Counted from the first letter of the stretch, positions 29,711 to 40,528 are shown. The stretch is DNA of 64,000 nt from Bartonella tamiae Th239 (GCF_000278275.1 NZ_JH725147.1:1805063-1869062), one strand, 5' to 3'. Numbers and translations are program-made. Notes: a model not told the origin generated them from the sequence alone.

Positions 29711-31360
29711 TTAACGCGTTAAACGTTTATAAGTTACACGTTTTGGATTGATGGATTCAGGACCTAAACGGCGCATTTTATCCGCTTCATATTCTTCAAA
29801 ATTGCCCTCAAACCACTCAACGTGACTGTCGCCTTCAAAAGCGAGCATATGTGTTGCCAAGCGATCTAGAAACATACGATCATGGCTAATCACCACCGCA
29901 CAACCAGCAAAATTTTCCAATGCATCTTCCAAAGCTGCCAAGGTTTCCGTGTCCAAATCATTTGTTGGTTCATCAAGCAGCAAAACATTGCCGCCTTCTT
30001 TCAAAAGCTTCGCCAAATGCACGCGATTGCGTTGCCCACCAGAAAGATTACCAACTTTTTGTTGCTGATCGCCACCTTTAAAATTAAAAGCACCACAATA
30101 AGCACGGCTGTTCATTTCAAATTTACCAAGCTTAATGATATCATTACCGCCAGAGATTTCCTCCCAAACCGTTTTATCTGCTTCCAAAGCATCACGACTT
30201 TGATCAACATAGCTCATATCCACGGTTTCACCAATCCGGATTTCACCTTGATCAGGCTTTTCCTGACCTGTAAGCATTTTAAACAATGTTGATTTACCCG
30301 CACCATTGGGACCAATAACACCAACAATACCGCCTGCAGGTAATTTAAACGATAAATTGTCAATCAAAACACGCTCACCATAAGACTTAGAAAGATTTTC
30401 AACTTCAATAACCACTTGTCCTAAACGCTCACCAACGGGAATAATAATTTGAGCGTCTCCCGGGCGGCGTTCATGAGACGCTTTCACCAATTCATCATAA
30501 GCTTTAATACGCGCCTTTGATTTGGCTTGCCGCGCTTTCGGACTTGAAGCCATCCATTCTTGTTCACGCGTAATCGCTTTTTGACGTGCGGCATCTTCAC
30601 GCCCTTCTTGTGCCATACGCTTAGCTTTAGCTTCAAGATAGGCCGAATAATTGCCTTCGTAAGGAATGCCATGACCGCGATCCAATTCTAAAATCCACCC
30701 TGTGACATTATCAAGAAAATAACGATCATGGGTGATAATCATCACGGCACCGGGATAATCGCGCAAATGTTTTTCCAACCAAGCCGTAGTTTCTGCATCA
30801 AGGTGGTTCGTTGGCTCATCCAGTAAAAGAAGATCAGGCTTGGAAAGCAAAAGCTTACACAATGCAACACGCCGTTTTTCACCGCCAGAAAGTTTGGAAA
30901 CATCCGCATCGGCAGGAGGACAACGCAGCGCATCCATTGCCATTTCTACTTGACTTTCCAAATCCCACAAATTTTGACTATCAATAATATCTTGAAGTTT
31001 TGCGCCTTCATCTGCCGTTTCATCAGAATAATTCATCATTAATTCATTATAGCGATCCAAAATGGCCTGCTTATCGGCAACACCTTCCATCACATTGGCA
31101 CGTACGTCCTTGTTTTCATCCAATTGTGGTTCTTGAGGCAAATAGCCACATGTCGCTCCTTCCGCAAGCCATGCTTCACCCGTATAGTCCTTATCAAGCC
31201 CTGCCATAATGCGTAAAACAGTTGATTTACCTGCACCATTTGGCCCCAAAATACCAATTTTGGCATCAGGATAAAAAGATAAATGAATATCTTCTAAAAT
31301 CTTTTTATTGCCATAAGCCTTATTGAGACCTGCCATATGATAGATAAATTGCCGCGCCAT
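29711..31360 (-). CDS. ettA: ABC-F translation factor EttA
   Basis: Energy-dependent translational throttle A: a cytoplasmic ABC-F ATPase that binds the ribosomal E site and gates elongation by energy state. Two complete ABC domains are seen, each with Walker [10 protein letters not shown] (about 39 and 350), signature LSGGEKRR or LSGGQRNR, and Walker [13 protein letters not shown] or [12 protein letters not shown]. The inter-domain linker contains the arm-like [24 protein letters not shown] start at 31360 (MARQFIYHM...), with GGA about 8 nt upstream, giving 549 residues. Confidence 0.95.
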   Translation of the reverse strand: MARQFIYHMAGLNKAYGNKKILEDIHLSFYPDAKIGILGPNGAGKSTVLRIMAGLDKDYTGEAWLAEGATCGYLPQEPQLDENKDVRANVMEGVADKQAILDRYNELMMNYSDETADEGAKLQDIIDSQNLWDLESQVEMAMDALRCPPADADVSKLSGGEKRRVALCKLLLSKPDLLLLDEPTNHLDAETTAWLEKHLRDYPGAVMIITHDRYFLDNVTGWILELDRGHGIPYEGNYSAYLEAKAKRMAQEGREDAARQKAITREQEWMASSPKARQAKSKARIKAYDELVKASHERRPGDAQIIIPVGERLGQVVIEVENLSKSYGERVLIDNLSFKLPAGGIVGVIGPNGAGKSTLFKMLTGQEKPDQGEIRIGETVDMSYVDQSRDALEADKTVWEEISGGNDIIKLGKFEMNSRAYCGAFNFKGGDQQQKVGNLSGGQRNRVHLAKLLKEGGNVLLLDEPTNDLDTETLAALEDALENFAGCAVVISHDRMFLDRLATHMLAFEGDSHVEWFEGNFEEYEADKMRRLGPESINPKRVTYKRLTR

Positions 31361-31594
31361 GTGTTTTTTCCAATTTTTATCAATCTGCATAAACCGCAGA
31401 TATTATGTTTTAAAATTCTATCTACCTCAAAGCTTCTTCAAGGGCAAGATTTGTCACCAAACATTCATACACGCTAAAGGCAACATCTTGCTAGCAAAAA
31501 TCACCAATTTAATCTATTCATGTTACGAGCGTCAAAACTATGAAGAATTTAAAACTTAACATTTAAAAATAGCAGAACGTTTTTGTCAAACACA

Positions 31595-32221
31595 ATGACC
31601 GCCCTTAACCAAAATAAACTACAAATACTTATACCCGATAGCTTTTATGATGCCAATTTTCAAGATTGGCAAATAACAGACAACGCCAATAACAAAGCTC
31701 CAATCATAAGCGGTCGATGTCTCAATTTAATGAAGAATGCATCTCTTTTTCCTTATCGCCTTGATAAGGGAAAAATGATCGCACCACTTTTTTCCAAAGA
31801 ACAAAAAGACACTATGCAAAATTCTTACACAAAAACTTTTCTTTATGCTCCAAACCCGCTTGGGCTTTGGGCGCTAGATTTTTTTCATAAAAATATAGGA
31901 CATTCACGACCACCAAAAACTAAAATGCAAGACGAAAATCACGAAAGCGAAAGCCTCCTTCCACTTCATAAGATTGATGCGCTCATTTTAAATAACAGTT
32001 TGTTTTACACACAATTTTCAATAGCTTTCATGCGCTTGCGCTTAAAAAATGAACGCCGTTTAATGGGCTCTGATGTCCCCAGCCGTTTTATGATGCGTGC
32101 CTTGCGTCGTCATCTTGCTGTGGCTGATTATTTTTATTTTCATGTTGGTCAATGGTTATGCCTTACAGAAGATGTTCCCCAAAAACTTCAGTATTGCAAA
32201 AATAAAATACGATGGCTATGA
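31595..32221 (+). CDS. Hypothetical protein
   Basis: Not recognised. A 208-residue soluble protein starting at the ATG at 31595 (a TTG four codons earlier is also possible; neither has a strong ribosome site). Two segments look conserved in character: an N-terminal ILIPDSFYDANFQDWQI, and a C-terminal basic region MRLRLKNERRLMGSDVPSR followed by MRALRRHLAVADYFYFHVGQWL. No signal peptide or membrane segment is seen. Residue usage resembles neighbouring genes, which supports it being real. Confidence 0.6.
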   Translation: MTALNQNKLQILIPDSFYDANFQDWQITDNANNKAPIISGRCLNLMKNASLFPYRLDKGKMIAPLFSKEQKDTMQNSYTKTFLYAPNPLGLWALDFFHKNIGHSRPPKTKMQDENHESESLLPLHKIDALILNNSLFYTQFSIAFMRLRLKNERRLMGSDVPSRFMMRALRRHLAVADYFYFHVGQWLCLTEDVPQKLQYCKNKIRWL

Positions 32222-32555
32222 TATTTGAAACCTTCTATTTATTTTGAAAACACCAATATTACAGCTTATACAAGATATACGTCACAATAAGTCTTGTGTT
32301 GAAACCCGAAAAAAAATTTTGTTTTATTTTTTTTAAAAAATTAATACGATTGAAGTAAAAAATAGAGCACCGTAACAGGCACCATCATTTCAATTGAAAA
32401 TTTCATCATATTTGCTCTATGCTCATTCATTTAGTTTTAAAAATACAATAAAATTCTTCGATCAATGTTCACTCTTTTATATTAGTTCATTGGACACAAA
32501 AGAATTTCGATGCTATGCACCTGCAGTCACTATCTTTAGGATTCTATGATTTTTC
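32222..32555. other. Intergenic region, no gene seen
   Basis: AT-rich 334-bp gap upstream of the glycosyltransferase operon; it should hold its promoter. Nothing else was identified. Confidence 0.45.
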
Positions 32556-33650
32556 ATGAAACTTTCTGTTGTTATTCCATGTCGCAATGAAGCCGATAAT
32601 CTTGCCTTCTTACTGGATGAAGTTGATGAAGCAATGGCAGGACGCGATTACGAAGTATTGGTTGTTGATGATGCCTCAGGCGACCATACAGGCGAAATTT
32701 TAAAAACACGGTTAAATATCGGAAAACCAGTGCGCTATATCCGCCATGACCGCTATGCTGGACAAAGCGCAGCAGTGCGCTCAGGCGTTTTTGCAGCTTC
32801 GGGTGAGATTGTCATCACCATTGACGGCGATGGTCAAAACAATCCTGCCTATCTGCCCAAACTGGCTGATGCGCTTATTGCTGCAGAGCCAGATGTTGGA
32901 CTTGCTGCGGGACAACGTTTGAAACGCACAGATACTAAACTCAAGCAATATTCCTCTCGCTTTGCCAATACTTTACGCCAAGCAATATTAAAAGACAATA
33001 CGTTTGATTCTGGTTGTGGGCTCAAAGCCATTTACACCGATCTCTTTCGCCAATTGCCTTTTTTTGATGGTTGGCATCGTTATTTGCCAGCTCTTGTTTT
33101 GCGTGAGGGATGGAAAACCACTCATATTGATGTGGTCGATCGCGAACGCGTTCATGGAAAATCCAATTATGGTATTTTCGATCGCGGATTACGCGGCATC
33201 CTTGATCTTTATGGTGTTTGGTGGTTGAGACGGCGGCGAAAAACGGTTCCCAAAAGCGTTGAAATATATAAAACAAAACACCAAAATGCGCAAAACTCTG
33301 AAGGATCCAAAGCAACGTATCAAGCACATGCATTGAACACCTGTGCAAATGTATCAAAAAATAACAAGGACGGTAAAATTAAAATCAGTCCTGCCAAGGC
33401 CCTTAACACAAAACCTAAAAAAGCCTCTGTAAATAAAACTGCAACCAAGTCAGCCGCACATCAATCAGAAACACAAAACTCAAAGATCAAAGAGTCAGCA
33501 TCAACGCATAAAACACAATCATCTCATACACGCAAAACAACCACAAAAAAAGAAACCTCTTCACAAAAAAGAAGAACAACAAAACTTTTGGATAATAAAG
33601 ATCATCCTCAATCTTCCTCTTTGCAAAAATCGTCATCAAAGGCAAAATGA
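32556..33650 (+). CDS. GT2 family glycosyltransferase with a long basic tail
   Basis: Residues 1 to about 225 are a GT-A fold enzyme of the dolichyl/undecaprenyl-phosphate sugar synthase type: LSVVIPCRNEADNL (about 2-15), VVDDASGDHTG (about 38-48), the nucleotide-sugar motif TIDGDGQNNPAYL (about 89-101) and the late HGKSNYGIFDRGLRG. It lacks the C-terminal membrane helices of some relatives. From about 230 to 364 there is a low-complexity tail rich in Lys, Ser, Thr, Gln and Asn, which is not part of the enzyme fold. It overlaps the next gene by 4 bp. The likely role is making a lipid-linked sugar donor for LPS or lipid A. Confidence 0.88.
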   Translation: MKLSVVIPCRNEADNLAFLLDEVDEAMAGRDYEVLVVDDASGDHTGEILKTRLNIGKPVRYIRHDRYAGQSAAVRSGVFAASGEIVITIDGDGQNNPAYLPKLADALIAAEPDVGLAAGQRLKRTDTKLKQYSSRFANTLRQAILKDNTFDSGCGLKAIYTDLFRQLPFFDGWHRYLPALVLREGWKTTHIDVVDRERVHGKSNYGIFDRGLRGILDLYGVWWLRRRRKTVPKSVEIYKTKHQNAQNSEGSKATYQAHALNTCANVSKNNKDGKIKISPAKALNTKPKKASVNKTATKSAAHQSETQNSKIKESASTHKTQSSHTRKTTTKKETSSQKRRTTKLLDNKDHPQSSSLQKSSSKAK

Positions 33651-33985
33651 TGACTGAATTATTTACTCAAATTGGTCAGTGGTTGCATGATGTTTTTGTA
33701 GCGCAATGGGATGGATGGATTATTCTCGGCTTTATTGCGCAAGCACTTTTTATGATGCGCTTTGTTGTCCAATGGTTAGCATCAGAAAAAGCTCGAAAAA
33801 GTGTCATGCCTGTAGCTTTTTGGTTTTTTTCTTTTGGTGGTGGTCTCTTACTATTAATTTATGCCATACGCCAAAAGGATCCTGTTTTTATTGCAGGGCA
33901 AGGTTTAGGACTTATTGTATATTTGCGCAATTTATGGTTGATCTATGGGGAAAAGAAAAACCATCCCGGTGAAAAAAAATCCTAA
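33647..33985 (+). CDS. Lipid A biosynthesis N-terminal domain (LABN) membrane protein
   Basis: A 112-residue protein with three hydrophobic segments and the LABN core, including GFIAQALFMMRFVVQWLASEK (about 28-48), then MPVAFWFFSFGGGLLLLIYAI and GQGLGLIVYLRNLWLIY. Such stand-alone LABN proteins sit beside GT2 and GT39 genes in Rhizobiales and probably help flip or present lipid-linked sugars. It starts inside the GT2 stop (4-bp overlap), so the two are coupled. Confidence 0.88.
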   Translation: MMTELFTQIGQWLHDVFVAQWDGWIILGFIAQALFMMRFVVQWLASEKARKSVMPVAFWFFSFGGGLLLLIYAIRQKDPVFIAGQGLGLIVYLRNLWLIYGEKKNHPGEKKS

Positions 33986-34283
33986 ACACCAAGACAGATT
34001 TGTCTCAATAAACGAATAAAAACGAAATTAAAGCATGAAAACACCGTGTAGAAACCGAAACCATCTTTATTCGTGGCTTTATTTGTAACCAATATTTGGA
34101 TAAAACTTGATCGTCATCATTTTAACAAGCGGCTTACGTCTTTAAGGTTGAAGATTTATCATCGTCTTAAATATCATTGTTATATTTAAAATATATTTTA
34201 TCGGATTGCGAATATGCATGGTGATCAAAAGCGTTCTTTTAATAAACGTTACTATTATAAAGAGAAAAGATAAAATTCAATTT
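33986..34283. other. Short gap between converging genes
   Basis: A 298-bp AT-rich gap where the LABN gene and the GT39 gene converge. No clear terminator hairpin was found. Confidence 0.4.
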
Positions 34284-35960
34284 TTAAGGATAATAACGAA
34301 AATAAACTGTCCTTACTTGCTCGCTATTGGCTTTAAAGCCAAGTGTTACAAAATAAGTGTCACCAAAACTTTCATTCTGTGTTTTTTTCAAAATAGTGAC
34401 CAATTGTTCAGGCATTGTTTCTGAGCCTTCCCATAAAACAATAAACGGACGTTTAAGCCTTTTAAGAACCAAGGGGCTATCTTTATGAAGTGTTTTGAGT
34501 GAAGGATCAATAAGGCGTAAATTTCCAGGCAATTGGGGTCGGTACCCCAAAATCATGTCAAAAGACCCGTGCGCGGTTAAGCTACGATAAAGTGTGGAAT
34601 AGTCCAACAATTGCTCTGCCGGTTTGTCGCGATAATAGGTCGTGGCAATATTAATATATAGCACGAAAGGAACGATAAGTGCTGCACATACACCGATTAT
34701 CCCATAAATACGCACAAAGTGAAATCGCGTCTGTAAACGAGCTAAAAGAAGCGTAAAGTAGGCAGGAGAAAGAAATAAAAGGGGTTGTAGCCAGCGATCT
34801 TTAATAGTGGTAATGCCTAAAATCAAAACGGCCGCCGCAATACAACACAAACCAAAAAGCAAGATAGAGCTTATTAAATTTTGAGCAAGTACTCTTTTTT
34901 CTATACCATTATAAGAGAAACAAAGATGATCAGAATTGAGCTGAGTTTGATCAACACAGGCATCATGACCTAAATGGTGTTGTAAATGACTATCAGTGGA
35001 CTCCCTTTTGGTTTTTAAAAATTGAATGTGATATGCTTGATCTTCTTTCAGGTAAGATGACGGTGTTATTCGGGGATCAGAAGAGCGATTTGAAAATTCT
35101 TTTATTTCTTTTTTCAAACCAATTTTTTGCAAGAAACAAAGCACAATTGCGATAATGAGTGCCACAAAGCAAAAACTTAAAACCGCAAAGCCAAAATCAG
35201 CCAAACCAGAAAAACGATCAGCAATAAAATGACCTGAATGACCAACCGCTAATTTATTGGCACGCTCTGTCAAACCAGCTGGGTTGTTAAGCATAAAGAT
35301 TGCTGCAGGCAAAAGGCATATAAAAGTGACCACTAAGCTGGATAAAAACCACCTTGTTTTAAGACATGAGCGAAAAGGCAGACATAAAAAAGCACCACCT
35401 AAAAGGGCAATTAAAAATAAGGTGCCATTATATTTTCCTAAAATGGCGCAAGCCATAGTTATCCCGAAAATAACACCACGTAAATAATTTGGCTTTCGCC
35501 AAAAAAATGCAAAAGCTGCAAAGCTCCATGCTGATCCTGCAGTACCCATAATAGAATGGGTAAGAGCGCGTTGTGATTCCCAACCAATTTGCGGCAATAA
35601 AAACAAGCCAAGCATTGCGGCGGCCGCAACAGTGGGTTTGACATAGAGCAAGCGTAAACCAATATAAACAGCAAAAAATGTACTGGCCAAAAGCGAAAAT
35701 TTTAGTACTTGCAAAACAGCAAGTGAAAGACCAAAAATCTTTGTTAACCCGAAAGCTAGCCACGTATAAAGAGGCGGCTGAGACCCCCCATAGCCCCAAG
35801 TCCAAAAACTGACATTTGAGGCTAATTCTGCATCGTCAAGACCTGCCCCTTGTGAGATGAACGAGATGTAAATAATTTGAAAAACAAAATAAATCGCGAT
35901 AAAACACAGTGCACTGCCAGCATAATCTATCTTTATATTATTTGAATGACGAACGGTCAT
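34284..35960 (-). CDS. GT39/ArnT-type membrane glycosyltransferase
   Basis: Polytopic inner-membrane glycosyltransferase (PMT_2 family) that moves a sugar from a polyprenyl-phosphate donor to an LPS or lipid A acceptor. The periplasmic acidic motif SQGAGLDDAELA (about 37-48) carries the expected catalytic Asp, and GYGGSQPPLYTWLAFG follows. About ten hydrophobic segments are visible. A hydrophilic loop of some 75 residues (about 285-360) splits the membrane part and is unusual. I start at 35960 (MTVRHSNN...); the longer frame opens with GTG. It converges with the GT2-LABN pair, which would supply its donor. Confidence 0.84.
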   Translation of the reverse strand: MTVRHSNNIKIDYAGSALCFIAIYFVFQIIYISFISQGAGLDDAELASNVSFWTWGYGGSQPPLYTWLAFGLTKIFGLSLAVLQVLKFSLLASTFFAVYIGLRLLYVKPTVAAAAMLGLFLLPQIGWESQRALTHSIMGTAGSAWSFAAFAFFWRKPNYLRGVIFGITMACAILGKYNGTLFLIALLGGAFLCLPFRSCLKTRWFLSSLVVTFICLLPAAIFMLNNPAGLTERANKLAVGHSGHFIADRFSGLADFGFAVLSFCFVALIIAIVLCFLQKIGLKKEIKEFSNRSSDPRITPSSYLKEDQAYHIQFLKTKRESTDSHLQHHLGHDACVDQTQLNSDHLCFSYNGIEKRVLAQNLISSILLFGLCCIAAAVLILGITTIKDRWLQPLLFLSPAYFTLLLARLQTRFHFVRIYGIIGVCAALIVPFVLYINIATTYYRDKPAEQLLDYSTLYRSLTAHGSFDMILGYRPQLPGNLRLIDPSLKTLHKDSPLVLKRLKRPFIVLWEGSETMPEQLVTILKKTQNESFGDTYFVTLGFKANSEQVRTVYFRYYP

Positions 35961-36426
35961 TTTAACTTTAAACCCTAAACACCTTATACAATTAATATCC
36001 GATAATGACGAAGAATAATCTTGAACCACAATGGTATTTGCTCAAGATATTATTTTTCAATACGATTACATGGTGATCACATTACGCATCATTATTTTTA
36101 AAACTTAAATGATTGCCTGAATGAGAACTCTCAGCTTCTTCCTATTGAATTTCGACATTTTAAAAATTAATGAATGATGTATATCCCATCATGATCATTC
36201 ATATATCTTAAATATGTTTTATTTTTAAAGAAAACATAACTAAACTTTTGTTTGAATTGAATAAGACGGAAAAATGACATAAGATCATTCTATCTTGTGA
36301 AATGCATTTGTTATTTTTTTATTTTTGTCTGGCTATTGCATGAATTTTTGTAAAACGTCTATGAATTAATATTTGTAATATCTTTCCATATATGAATCGA
36401 TTTGAAACAATAATTTTACGCTTTCA
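35961..36426. other. Intergenic region with a short inverted repeat
   Basis: A 466-bp AT-rich gap between ugd and the GT39 gene. The only structure noticed is a 9-bp inverted repeat, ATGAATGAT / ATCATTCAT (36170-36178 and 36194-36202), with a 15-nt spacer and no T-tract. No gene was seen. Confidence 0.4.
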
Positions 36427-37725
36427 TCAGCGTCCAAGTGATTGATAGTCGAGTGCAATATCATGAAAATCGCTGGCTTTATAAATATTACGCAAATCAA
36501 TCAACTTGCCTTGCGGCATAAGGTTCGCGAGTTTTTTAAGATCAAGTGCGCGATAGGCGTTCCACTCCGTCACAATTGCCAACACCCCTGCCCCTTGTGC
36601 CGCCTCATACGCCGATGCGCACCATTGAACGTCATCCAAAATTTTTGCTGCAAACACACTGCCTTCAGGGTCATGAGCGCGTACGGTGAGTCCTTCTTGT
36701 TGAATAGCACGAATAATATCCAAAGCAGGTGATTCACGCACATCATCTGTATTCGGTTTAAAAGTCACGCCTAAAATACCAACTGTTTGACTGCCACGTT
36801 CTTTTGCAGCTTGAATAATGCGCTCGCCCATTGCTCTTTTACGCTCTTCGTTGAGCGTGATAACCGTTTCAATAAGTCTTTGAGGCGCGTGATAACGCTG
36901 ACCAATCGCGGCAAAAGCGCGTGTATCTTTTGGAAAACATGAACCACCAAATCCTGGTCCTGCATGCAAGAATTTTGCACCGATGCGCTTATCCATTCCA
37001 ATTGCATGCGCCACTTCTTGCACATTACCACCCGTTTTTTCACAAAGATCGGCAACCTGATTGATAAAAGTAACTTTCATCGCCAAAAAAGCATTGGCCG
37101 CATATTTGATCAATTCTGCATTTTCAAGCGACGTTATGATCAAAGGCGTTTCACGAAGGTAAAGCGGACGATAAAGCTTTTGCATTGTTTTTCGTCCTCG
37201 CTCATCTTCCACACCAACAACCACGCGGTCTGGGCGCATAAAATCTTCAATAGCTGACCCTTCACGCAAAAATTCTGGGTTGGACACCATTGAAAAATCA
37301 AGATCAGGACAGGTTTTTTTTATACGATCACGAATATTGGCACTAGTGCCAACCACCACTGTTGATTTAATCACAAGAACTGTGCCTTGTTTCATCGCAT
37401 GAGCCAGTTGATCTGCAGCTTTTTCAATATATTGCAGATCTGCTTCACCATCACTACGGCGAGAAGGCGTACCAACAGCCAAAAACACAACATCTGCATC
37501 ACGCACACTTGTGACAAGATCTGTTGAAAAAGACAAACGCCCTTCACGCTGATTGCGTGCCATCACGTCATCAAGTCCAGGTTCAAAAATAGTCACTTCA
37601 CCGCGCGTCAAACGTTCGATGATACTGGGATTGGCATCAACACAGGTCACATCAAAACCAAACTCCGCAAAGCATACCCCCGAAACCAAACCAACATACC
37701 CTGTGCCAATCATTGCTATTTTCAT
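36427..37725 (-). CDS. ugd: UDP-glucose 6-dehydrogenase
   Basis: NAD-dependent enzyme that oxidises UDP-glucose to UDP-glucuronate, a precursor of acidic surface polysaccharides. The Rossmann motif MIGTGYVGLVSG (about 5-16), FLAVGTPSRRSDGEADL, the catalytic cysteine motif FGGSCFPKDTRAF (about 258-270) and FKPNTDDVRESPAL (about 321-334) are intact. The length of 432 residues is typical. It may feed the glycosyltransferases encoded just upstream in the window. Confidence 0.96.
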   Translation of the reverse strand: MKIAMIGTGYVGLVSGVCFAEFGFDVTCVDANPSIIERLTRGEVTIFEPGLDDVMARNQREGRLSFSTDLVTSVRDADVVFLAVGTPSRRSDGEADLQYIEKAADQLAHAMKQGTVLVIKSTVVVGTSANIRDRIKKTCPDLDFSMVSNPEFLREGSAIEDFMRPDRVVVGVEDERGRKTMQKLYRPLYLRETPLIITSLENAELIKYAANAFLAMKVTFINQVADLCEKTGGNVQEVAHAIGMDKRIGAKFLHAGPGFGGSCFPKDTRAFAAIGQRYHAPQRLIETVITLNEERKRAMGERIIQAAKERGSQTVGILGVTFKPNTDDVRESPALDIIRAIQQEGLTVRAHDPEGSVFAAKILDDVQWCASAYEAAQGAGVLAIVTEWNAYRALDLKKLANLMPQGKLIDLRNIYKASDFHDIALDYQSLGR

Positions 37726-37815
37726 TCTTGTCGTCCTAACTTCTTTGTTCTATTCTTTGATAAGAGTTTTTAATGCTAAGTTCAACCATCGTTCACGATC
37801 TTCTCACAGGAGAAA

Positions 37816-38427
37816 ATGATGCAAAATGACGCTTTAATTGTTATTGACGTTCAAAATGACTTTTTACCTGGTGGTGCTTTATCCGTCACCGATGGTGATC
37901 TTATTCTTCCAATTGTCATTGATTTGGTTATACGCTATGATCATGTGATTGTAACACAAGATTGGCATCCGCAAAATCATGCAAGTTTTGCCTCAAACCA
38001 TGACAATCAAGCCCCTTATGACACGATGCATTTTGACTATGGTCCTCAAACCTTATGGCCAGATCATTGTGTTCAAGGCACGCAAGGAGCAGCATTGCAT
38101 GGGGCGTTGCCTCTTGATAAGGCTGAACTGATCATAAGAAAAGGCACAAATCCTGCAATTGATAGCTATTCAGCCTTTTTTGAAAATGATCGTACAACGC
38201 CAACGGGCCTACAAGGATATTTGCGTGAAAGAGGATTGCAAAAACTTGTTTTTTGTGGTCTGGCAACTGATTTTTGTGTTGCTTATTCAGCACTTGATGC
38301 CATCAGATGCGGTTTTGACGCCAGTGTGGCTTTATCTGCCTGTGCGGCTATTGATTTAAATGGTTCGCTTGATCACATGCTTAAAACCATGAATGAAAGC
38401 GGTGTTGAGCTGCTTATGGTGGCTTAA
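37816..38427 (+). CDS. pncA: Nicotinamidase
   Basis: Hydrolyses nicotinamide to nicotinate in NAD recycling. The isochorismatase-like fold shows the catalytic triad: Asp in VIDVQNDF (about 11), Lys in IIRKGTNP and Cys in CGLATDFCVAYSALDA. The metal-binding DWHPQNHASF segment is present. The length of 203 residues is usual. AGGAG lies 5-8 nt before the paired ATGs. It is divergent from ugd. Confidence 0.95.
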   Translation: MMQNDALIVIDVQNDFLPGGALSVTDGDLILPIVIDLVIRYDHVIVTQDWHPQNHASFASNHDNQAPYDTMHFDYGPQTLWPDHCVQGTQGAALHGALPLDKAELIIRKGTNPAIDSYSAFFENDRTTPTGLQGYLRERGLQKLVFCGLATDFCVAYSALDAIRCGFDASVALSACAAIDLNGSLDHMLKTMNESGVELLMVA

Positions 38428-38460
38428 CTATAGTTGATTAAGTATCTTAGGTTAAAATGA

Positions 38461-38502
38461 TGAAAAGCTCAATTGTATCTCATACTCAAAATGAGCTTTT
38501 CA
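38461..38502 (+). terminator. Inverted repeat after pncA, possible terminator
   Basis: An 11-bp perfect stem (TGAAAAGCTCA / TGAGCTTTTCA, 38461-38471 and 38492-38502) with a 20-nt loop, 34 bp past the pncA stop. The stem is AT-rich and the T-tract that follows is short and displaced. Confidence 0.4.
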
Positions 38503-38680
38503 GTGCGTGGATTTTTAGCATAAACGTATAAAATTTCGCTTTTGAAGCCACTTAATTAATATTCCAATATAGTTGGACTTTGCATGCAGATATATCAAGC
38601 TTAAAGTCTAACAATCTCATCACAGCAAAAAAATCGCCGCTGATAGTATTTTACGCACATCAATAATAACAGTTTGTTTT

Positions 38681-39757
38681 TTAAAGATCGGTTTTTTGTG
38701 CTTCTTCCTGCTCTTTTGCTAACCAATGAGGATGCGCGCGATTATAGCGTATTGACGATATAAGTGCGGTGAGAATAAAGCACATACCAATCAATCCTGT
38801 AATCACTTCAGGGATATGCACCAAGGTTTGCACATACATAATGATTGCGAGGATTAAAATGGCATAAAACGCACCATGTTCAAGATAGCGATATTGCATT
38901 AACGTGCCTTTATCAACCAGCATAATTGTCATTGAGCGCACATAAAATGCTCCAATACCTAAGCCGATGGCAATGACAAAAAGATTTTTTGATAAGGCAA
39001 ACGCGCCAACAACTCCATCAAAGGAAAAGCTTGCATCCAAGACCTCCAAATAGATAAAAGCACCCGCGCCACCTTTATAAACTGTATCCATGGTTGGTTT
39101 GCGTGCGTCTAAAATTGAGCCTAAGGCTTCAACACCCAAAAAGGTTAAAAGTCCATATATTGCTGAAATGAGGAAGGTATGTTCATCACTTTCTTTCACA
39201 AGCGCAGCAAAAATCAAAATGAGCACCAAAGCACTAGCTACTTCTATACCATGAATAGATGCAAATTTTTGCGCACGCTTTTCAATCATGTTGATCCAAT
39301 GGACATCTTTTTCCGCATCGAAAAAATATTTCATCCCAACCATAAGAAGAAATGTACCACCAAAAGCGGCAATACCAACATGGGCATCCATCATAATTTG
39401 TGCATAATGTTGTGGGTTCCACACCGCTAATTTAATTGCTTCCCATGGGCTGACCCAAGCAGCAAAAGCAACAACAGCCAAAGGAAAAATGATACGCATC
39501 CCAAAAACGGCAATTAAGATACCCCATGTTAAAAAACGATGCTGCCATTTTGGTGTCATGTCACGTAAAACACGAGCATTGACAATAGAATTATCAAATG
39601 AAAGCGAAATTTCTAAAACACCCAAAACACTACAAATGAATAAAAATTCCAAGGCACCTTTGACAGATCCCGTTTCAAAATAGCCAAGCCAAGTGCCTAA
39701 GGCCAAACCAATAAAAGTAAATATAAAAGCCCATGTAAAATAGCGTAAAACGCTCAT
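38681..39757 (-). CDS. DUF475 integral membrane protein (TerC-like)
   Basis: A 358-residue polytopic protein with about nine hydrophobic segments. The paired acidic membrane motifs typical of the TerC/DUF475 superfamily are present: LEISLSFDNSIVNARVL (about 48-64) and LDASFSFDGVVGAFAL. Relatives are linked to metal ion export or tellurite resistance, but the substrate here is unknown. I start at 39757 (MSVLRYF...), supported by AGAGGG 6 nt upstream; an earlier ATG adds five residues. Confidence 0.85.
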   Translation of the reverse strand: MSVLRYFTWAFIFTFIGLALGTWLGYFETGSVKGALEFLFICSVLGVLEISLSFDNSIVNARVLRDMTPKWQHRFLTWGILIAVFGMRIIFPLAVVAFAAWVSPWEAIKLAVWNPQHYAQIMMDAHVGIAAFGGTFLLMVGMKYFFDAEKDVHWINMIEKRAQKFASIHGIEVASALVLILIFAALVKESDEHTFLISAIYGLLTFLGVEALGSILDARKPTMDTVYKGGAGAFIYLEVLDASFSFDGVVGAFALSKNLFVIAIGLGIGAFYVRSMTIMLVDKGTLMQYRYLEHGAFYAILILAIIMYVQTLVHIPEVITGLIGMCFILTALISSIRYNRAHPHWLAKEQEEAQKTDL

Positions 39758-40528
39758 TTTCAACCCTCTCATGCACTCATCTTTAGCGCATATAACTTAT
39801 GTTATAAAAAGACTTAACCCACTTTAAAACGAACAAAGCGGAATTTGCCCAATAAACCATTTTTATTTGATTGTGTCCTTTAAATGAGAATCATTGCAGC
39901 ATAATGCTGTCCATAACATGTCATGATTTTCAATTAAAACCATTTTTCCTTCAATCAAAACCAACTTATAAAAGGTAATGTTTTTCATTTTAAAAGCATT
40001 CAATCATCACCCTTTTTATTTTTCTCATAAGCAGATCCTAATCCAAAATACTAAAAATTTTGATGTCCATCTCAAATAAGGGGAGGAATTTTAGCCCAAA
40101 CACGCAACAATCCAAAAGTTATAAACAGGAAATAATGACGATATATTTTATGATAAACGTGAACTTGCCACAACTTTGCCCAATTATATGTCCGTTTGAA
40201 AAAAGCGCCTGTTTCAAGTAATCAAAAACTTTTTCATAGTTATGATATTTTGTGTACTTGTATGTATACCCCCTGAATTTTCGACTTTCGCCGTTCACCT
40301 TGTGTTTAAAAATAAAATAAATTCAATGCCAATTATATGGAAAGTATCAAACAAAAACGCAAGAGCAATGCGAAGAATTCATGTAAAAACGCTATGTCGC
40401 TCTACAATTTTGGCAAAATAAAGTCTATTGTCAACGTAGTAAAAACTATCTGTATTCATTAACGCGGTTTTCAACGTTAATAAACTGCGTTATATTGGGA
40501 CAATACTTTATATCAGAGGAGAGTATGT
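39758..40528. other. Long intergenic region, promoter of the YceI gene
   Basis: A 771-bp AT-rich gap between divergent genes with no credible reading frame. AAATGAGAATCATTGCAG at 39882-39899 resembles half of a Fur-type box. An AACGC...GCGTT dyad lies at 40461-40491, just before the YceI gene. Neither is strong. The region may include a decayed gene, but no protein homology could be read. Confidence 0.4.

Noticed and set aside
39882..39899. Fur/Irr-type iron box
   Set aside because: Only a partial dyad (AAATGAGAATCATTGCAG), far from any start codon and with no iron gene nearby. Mentioned only within the intergenic entry.
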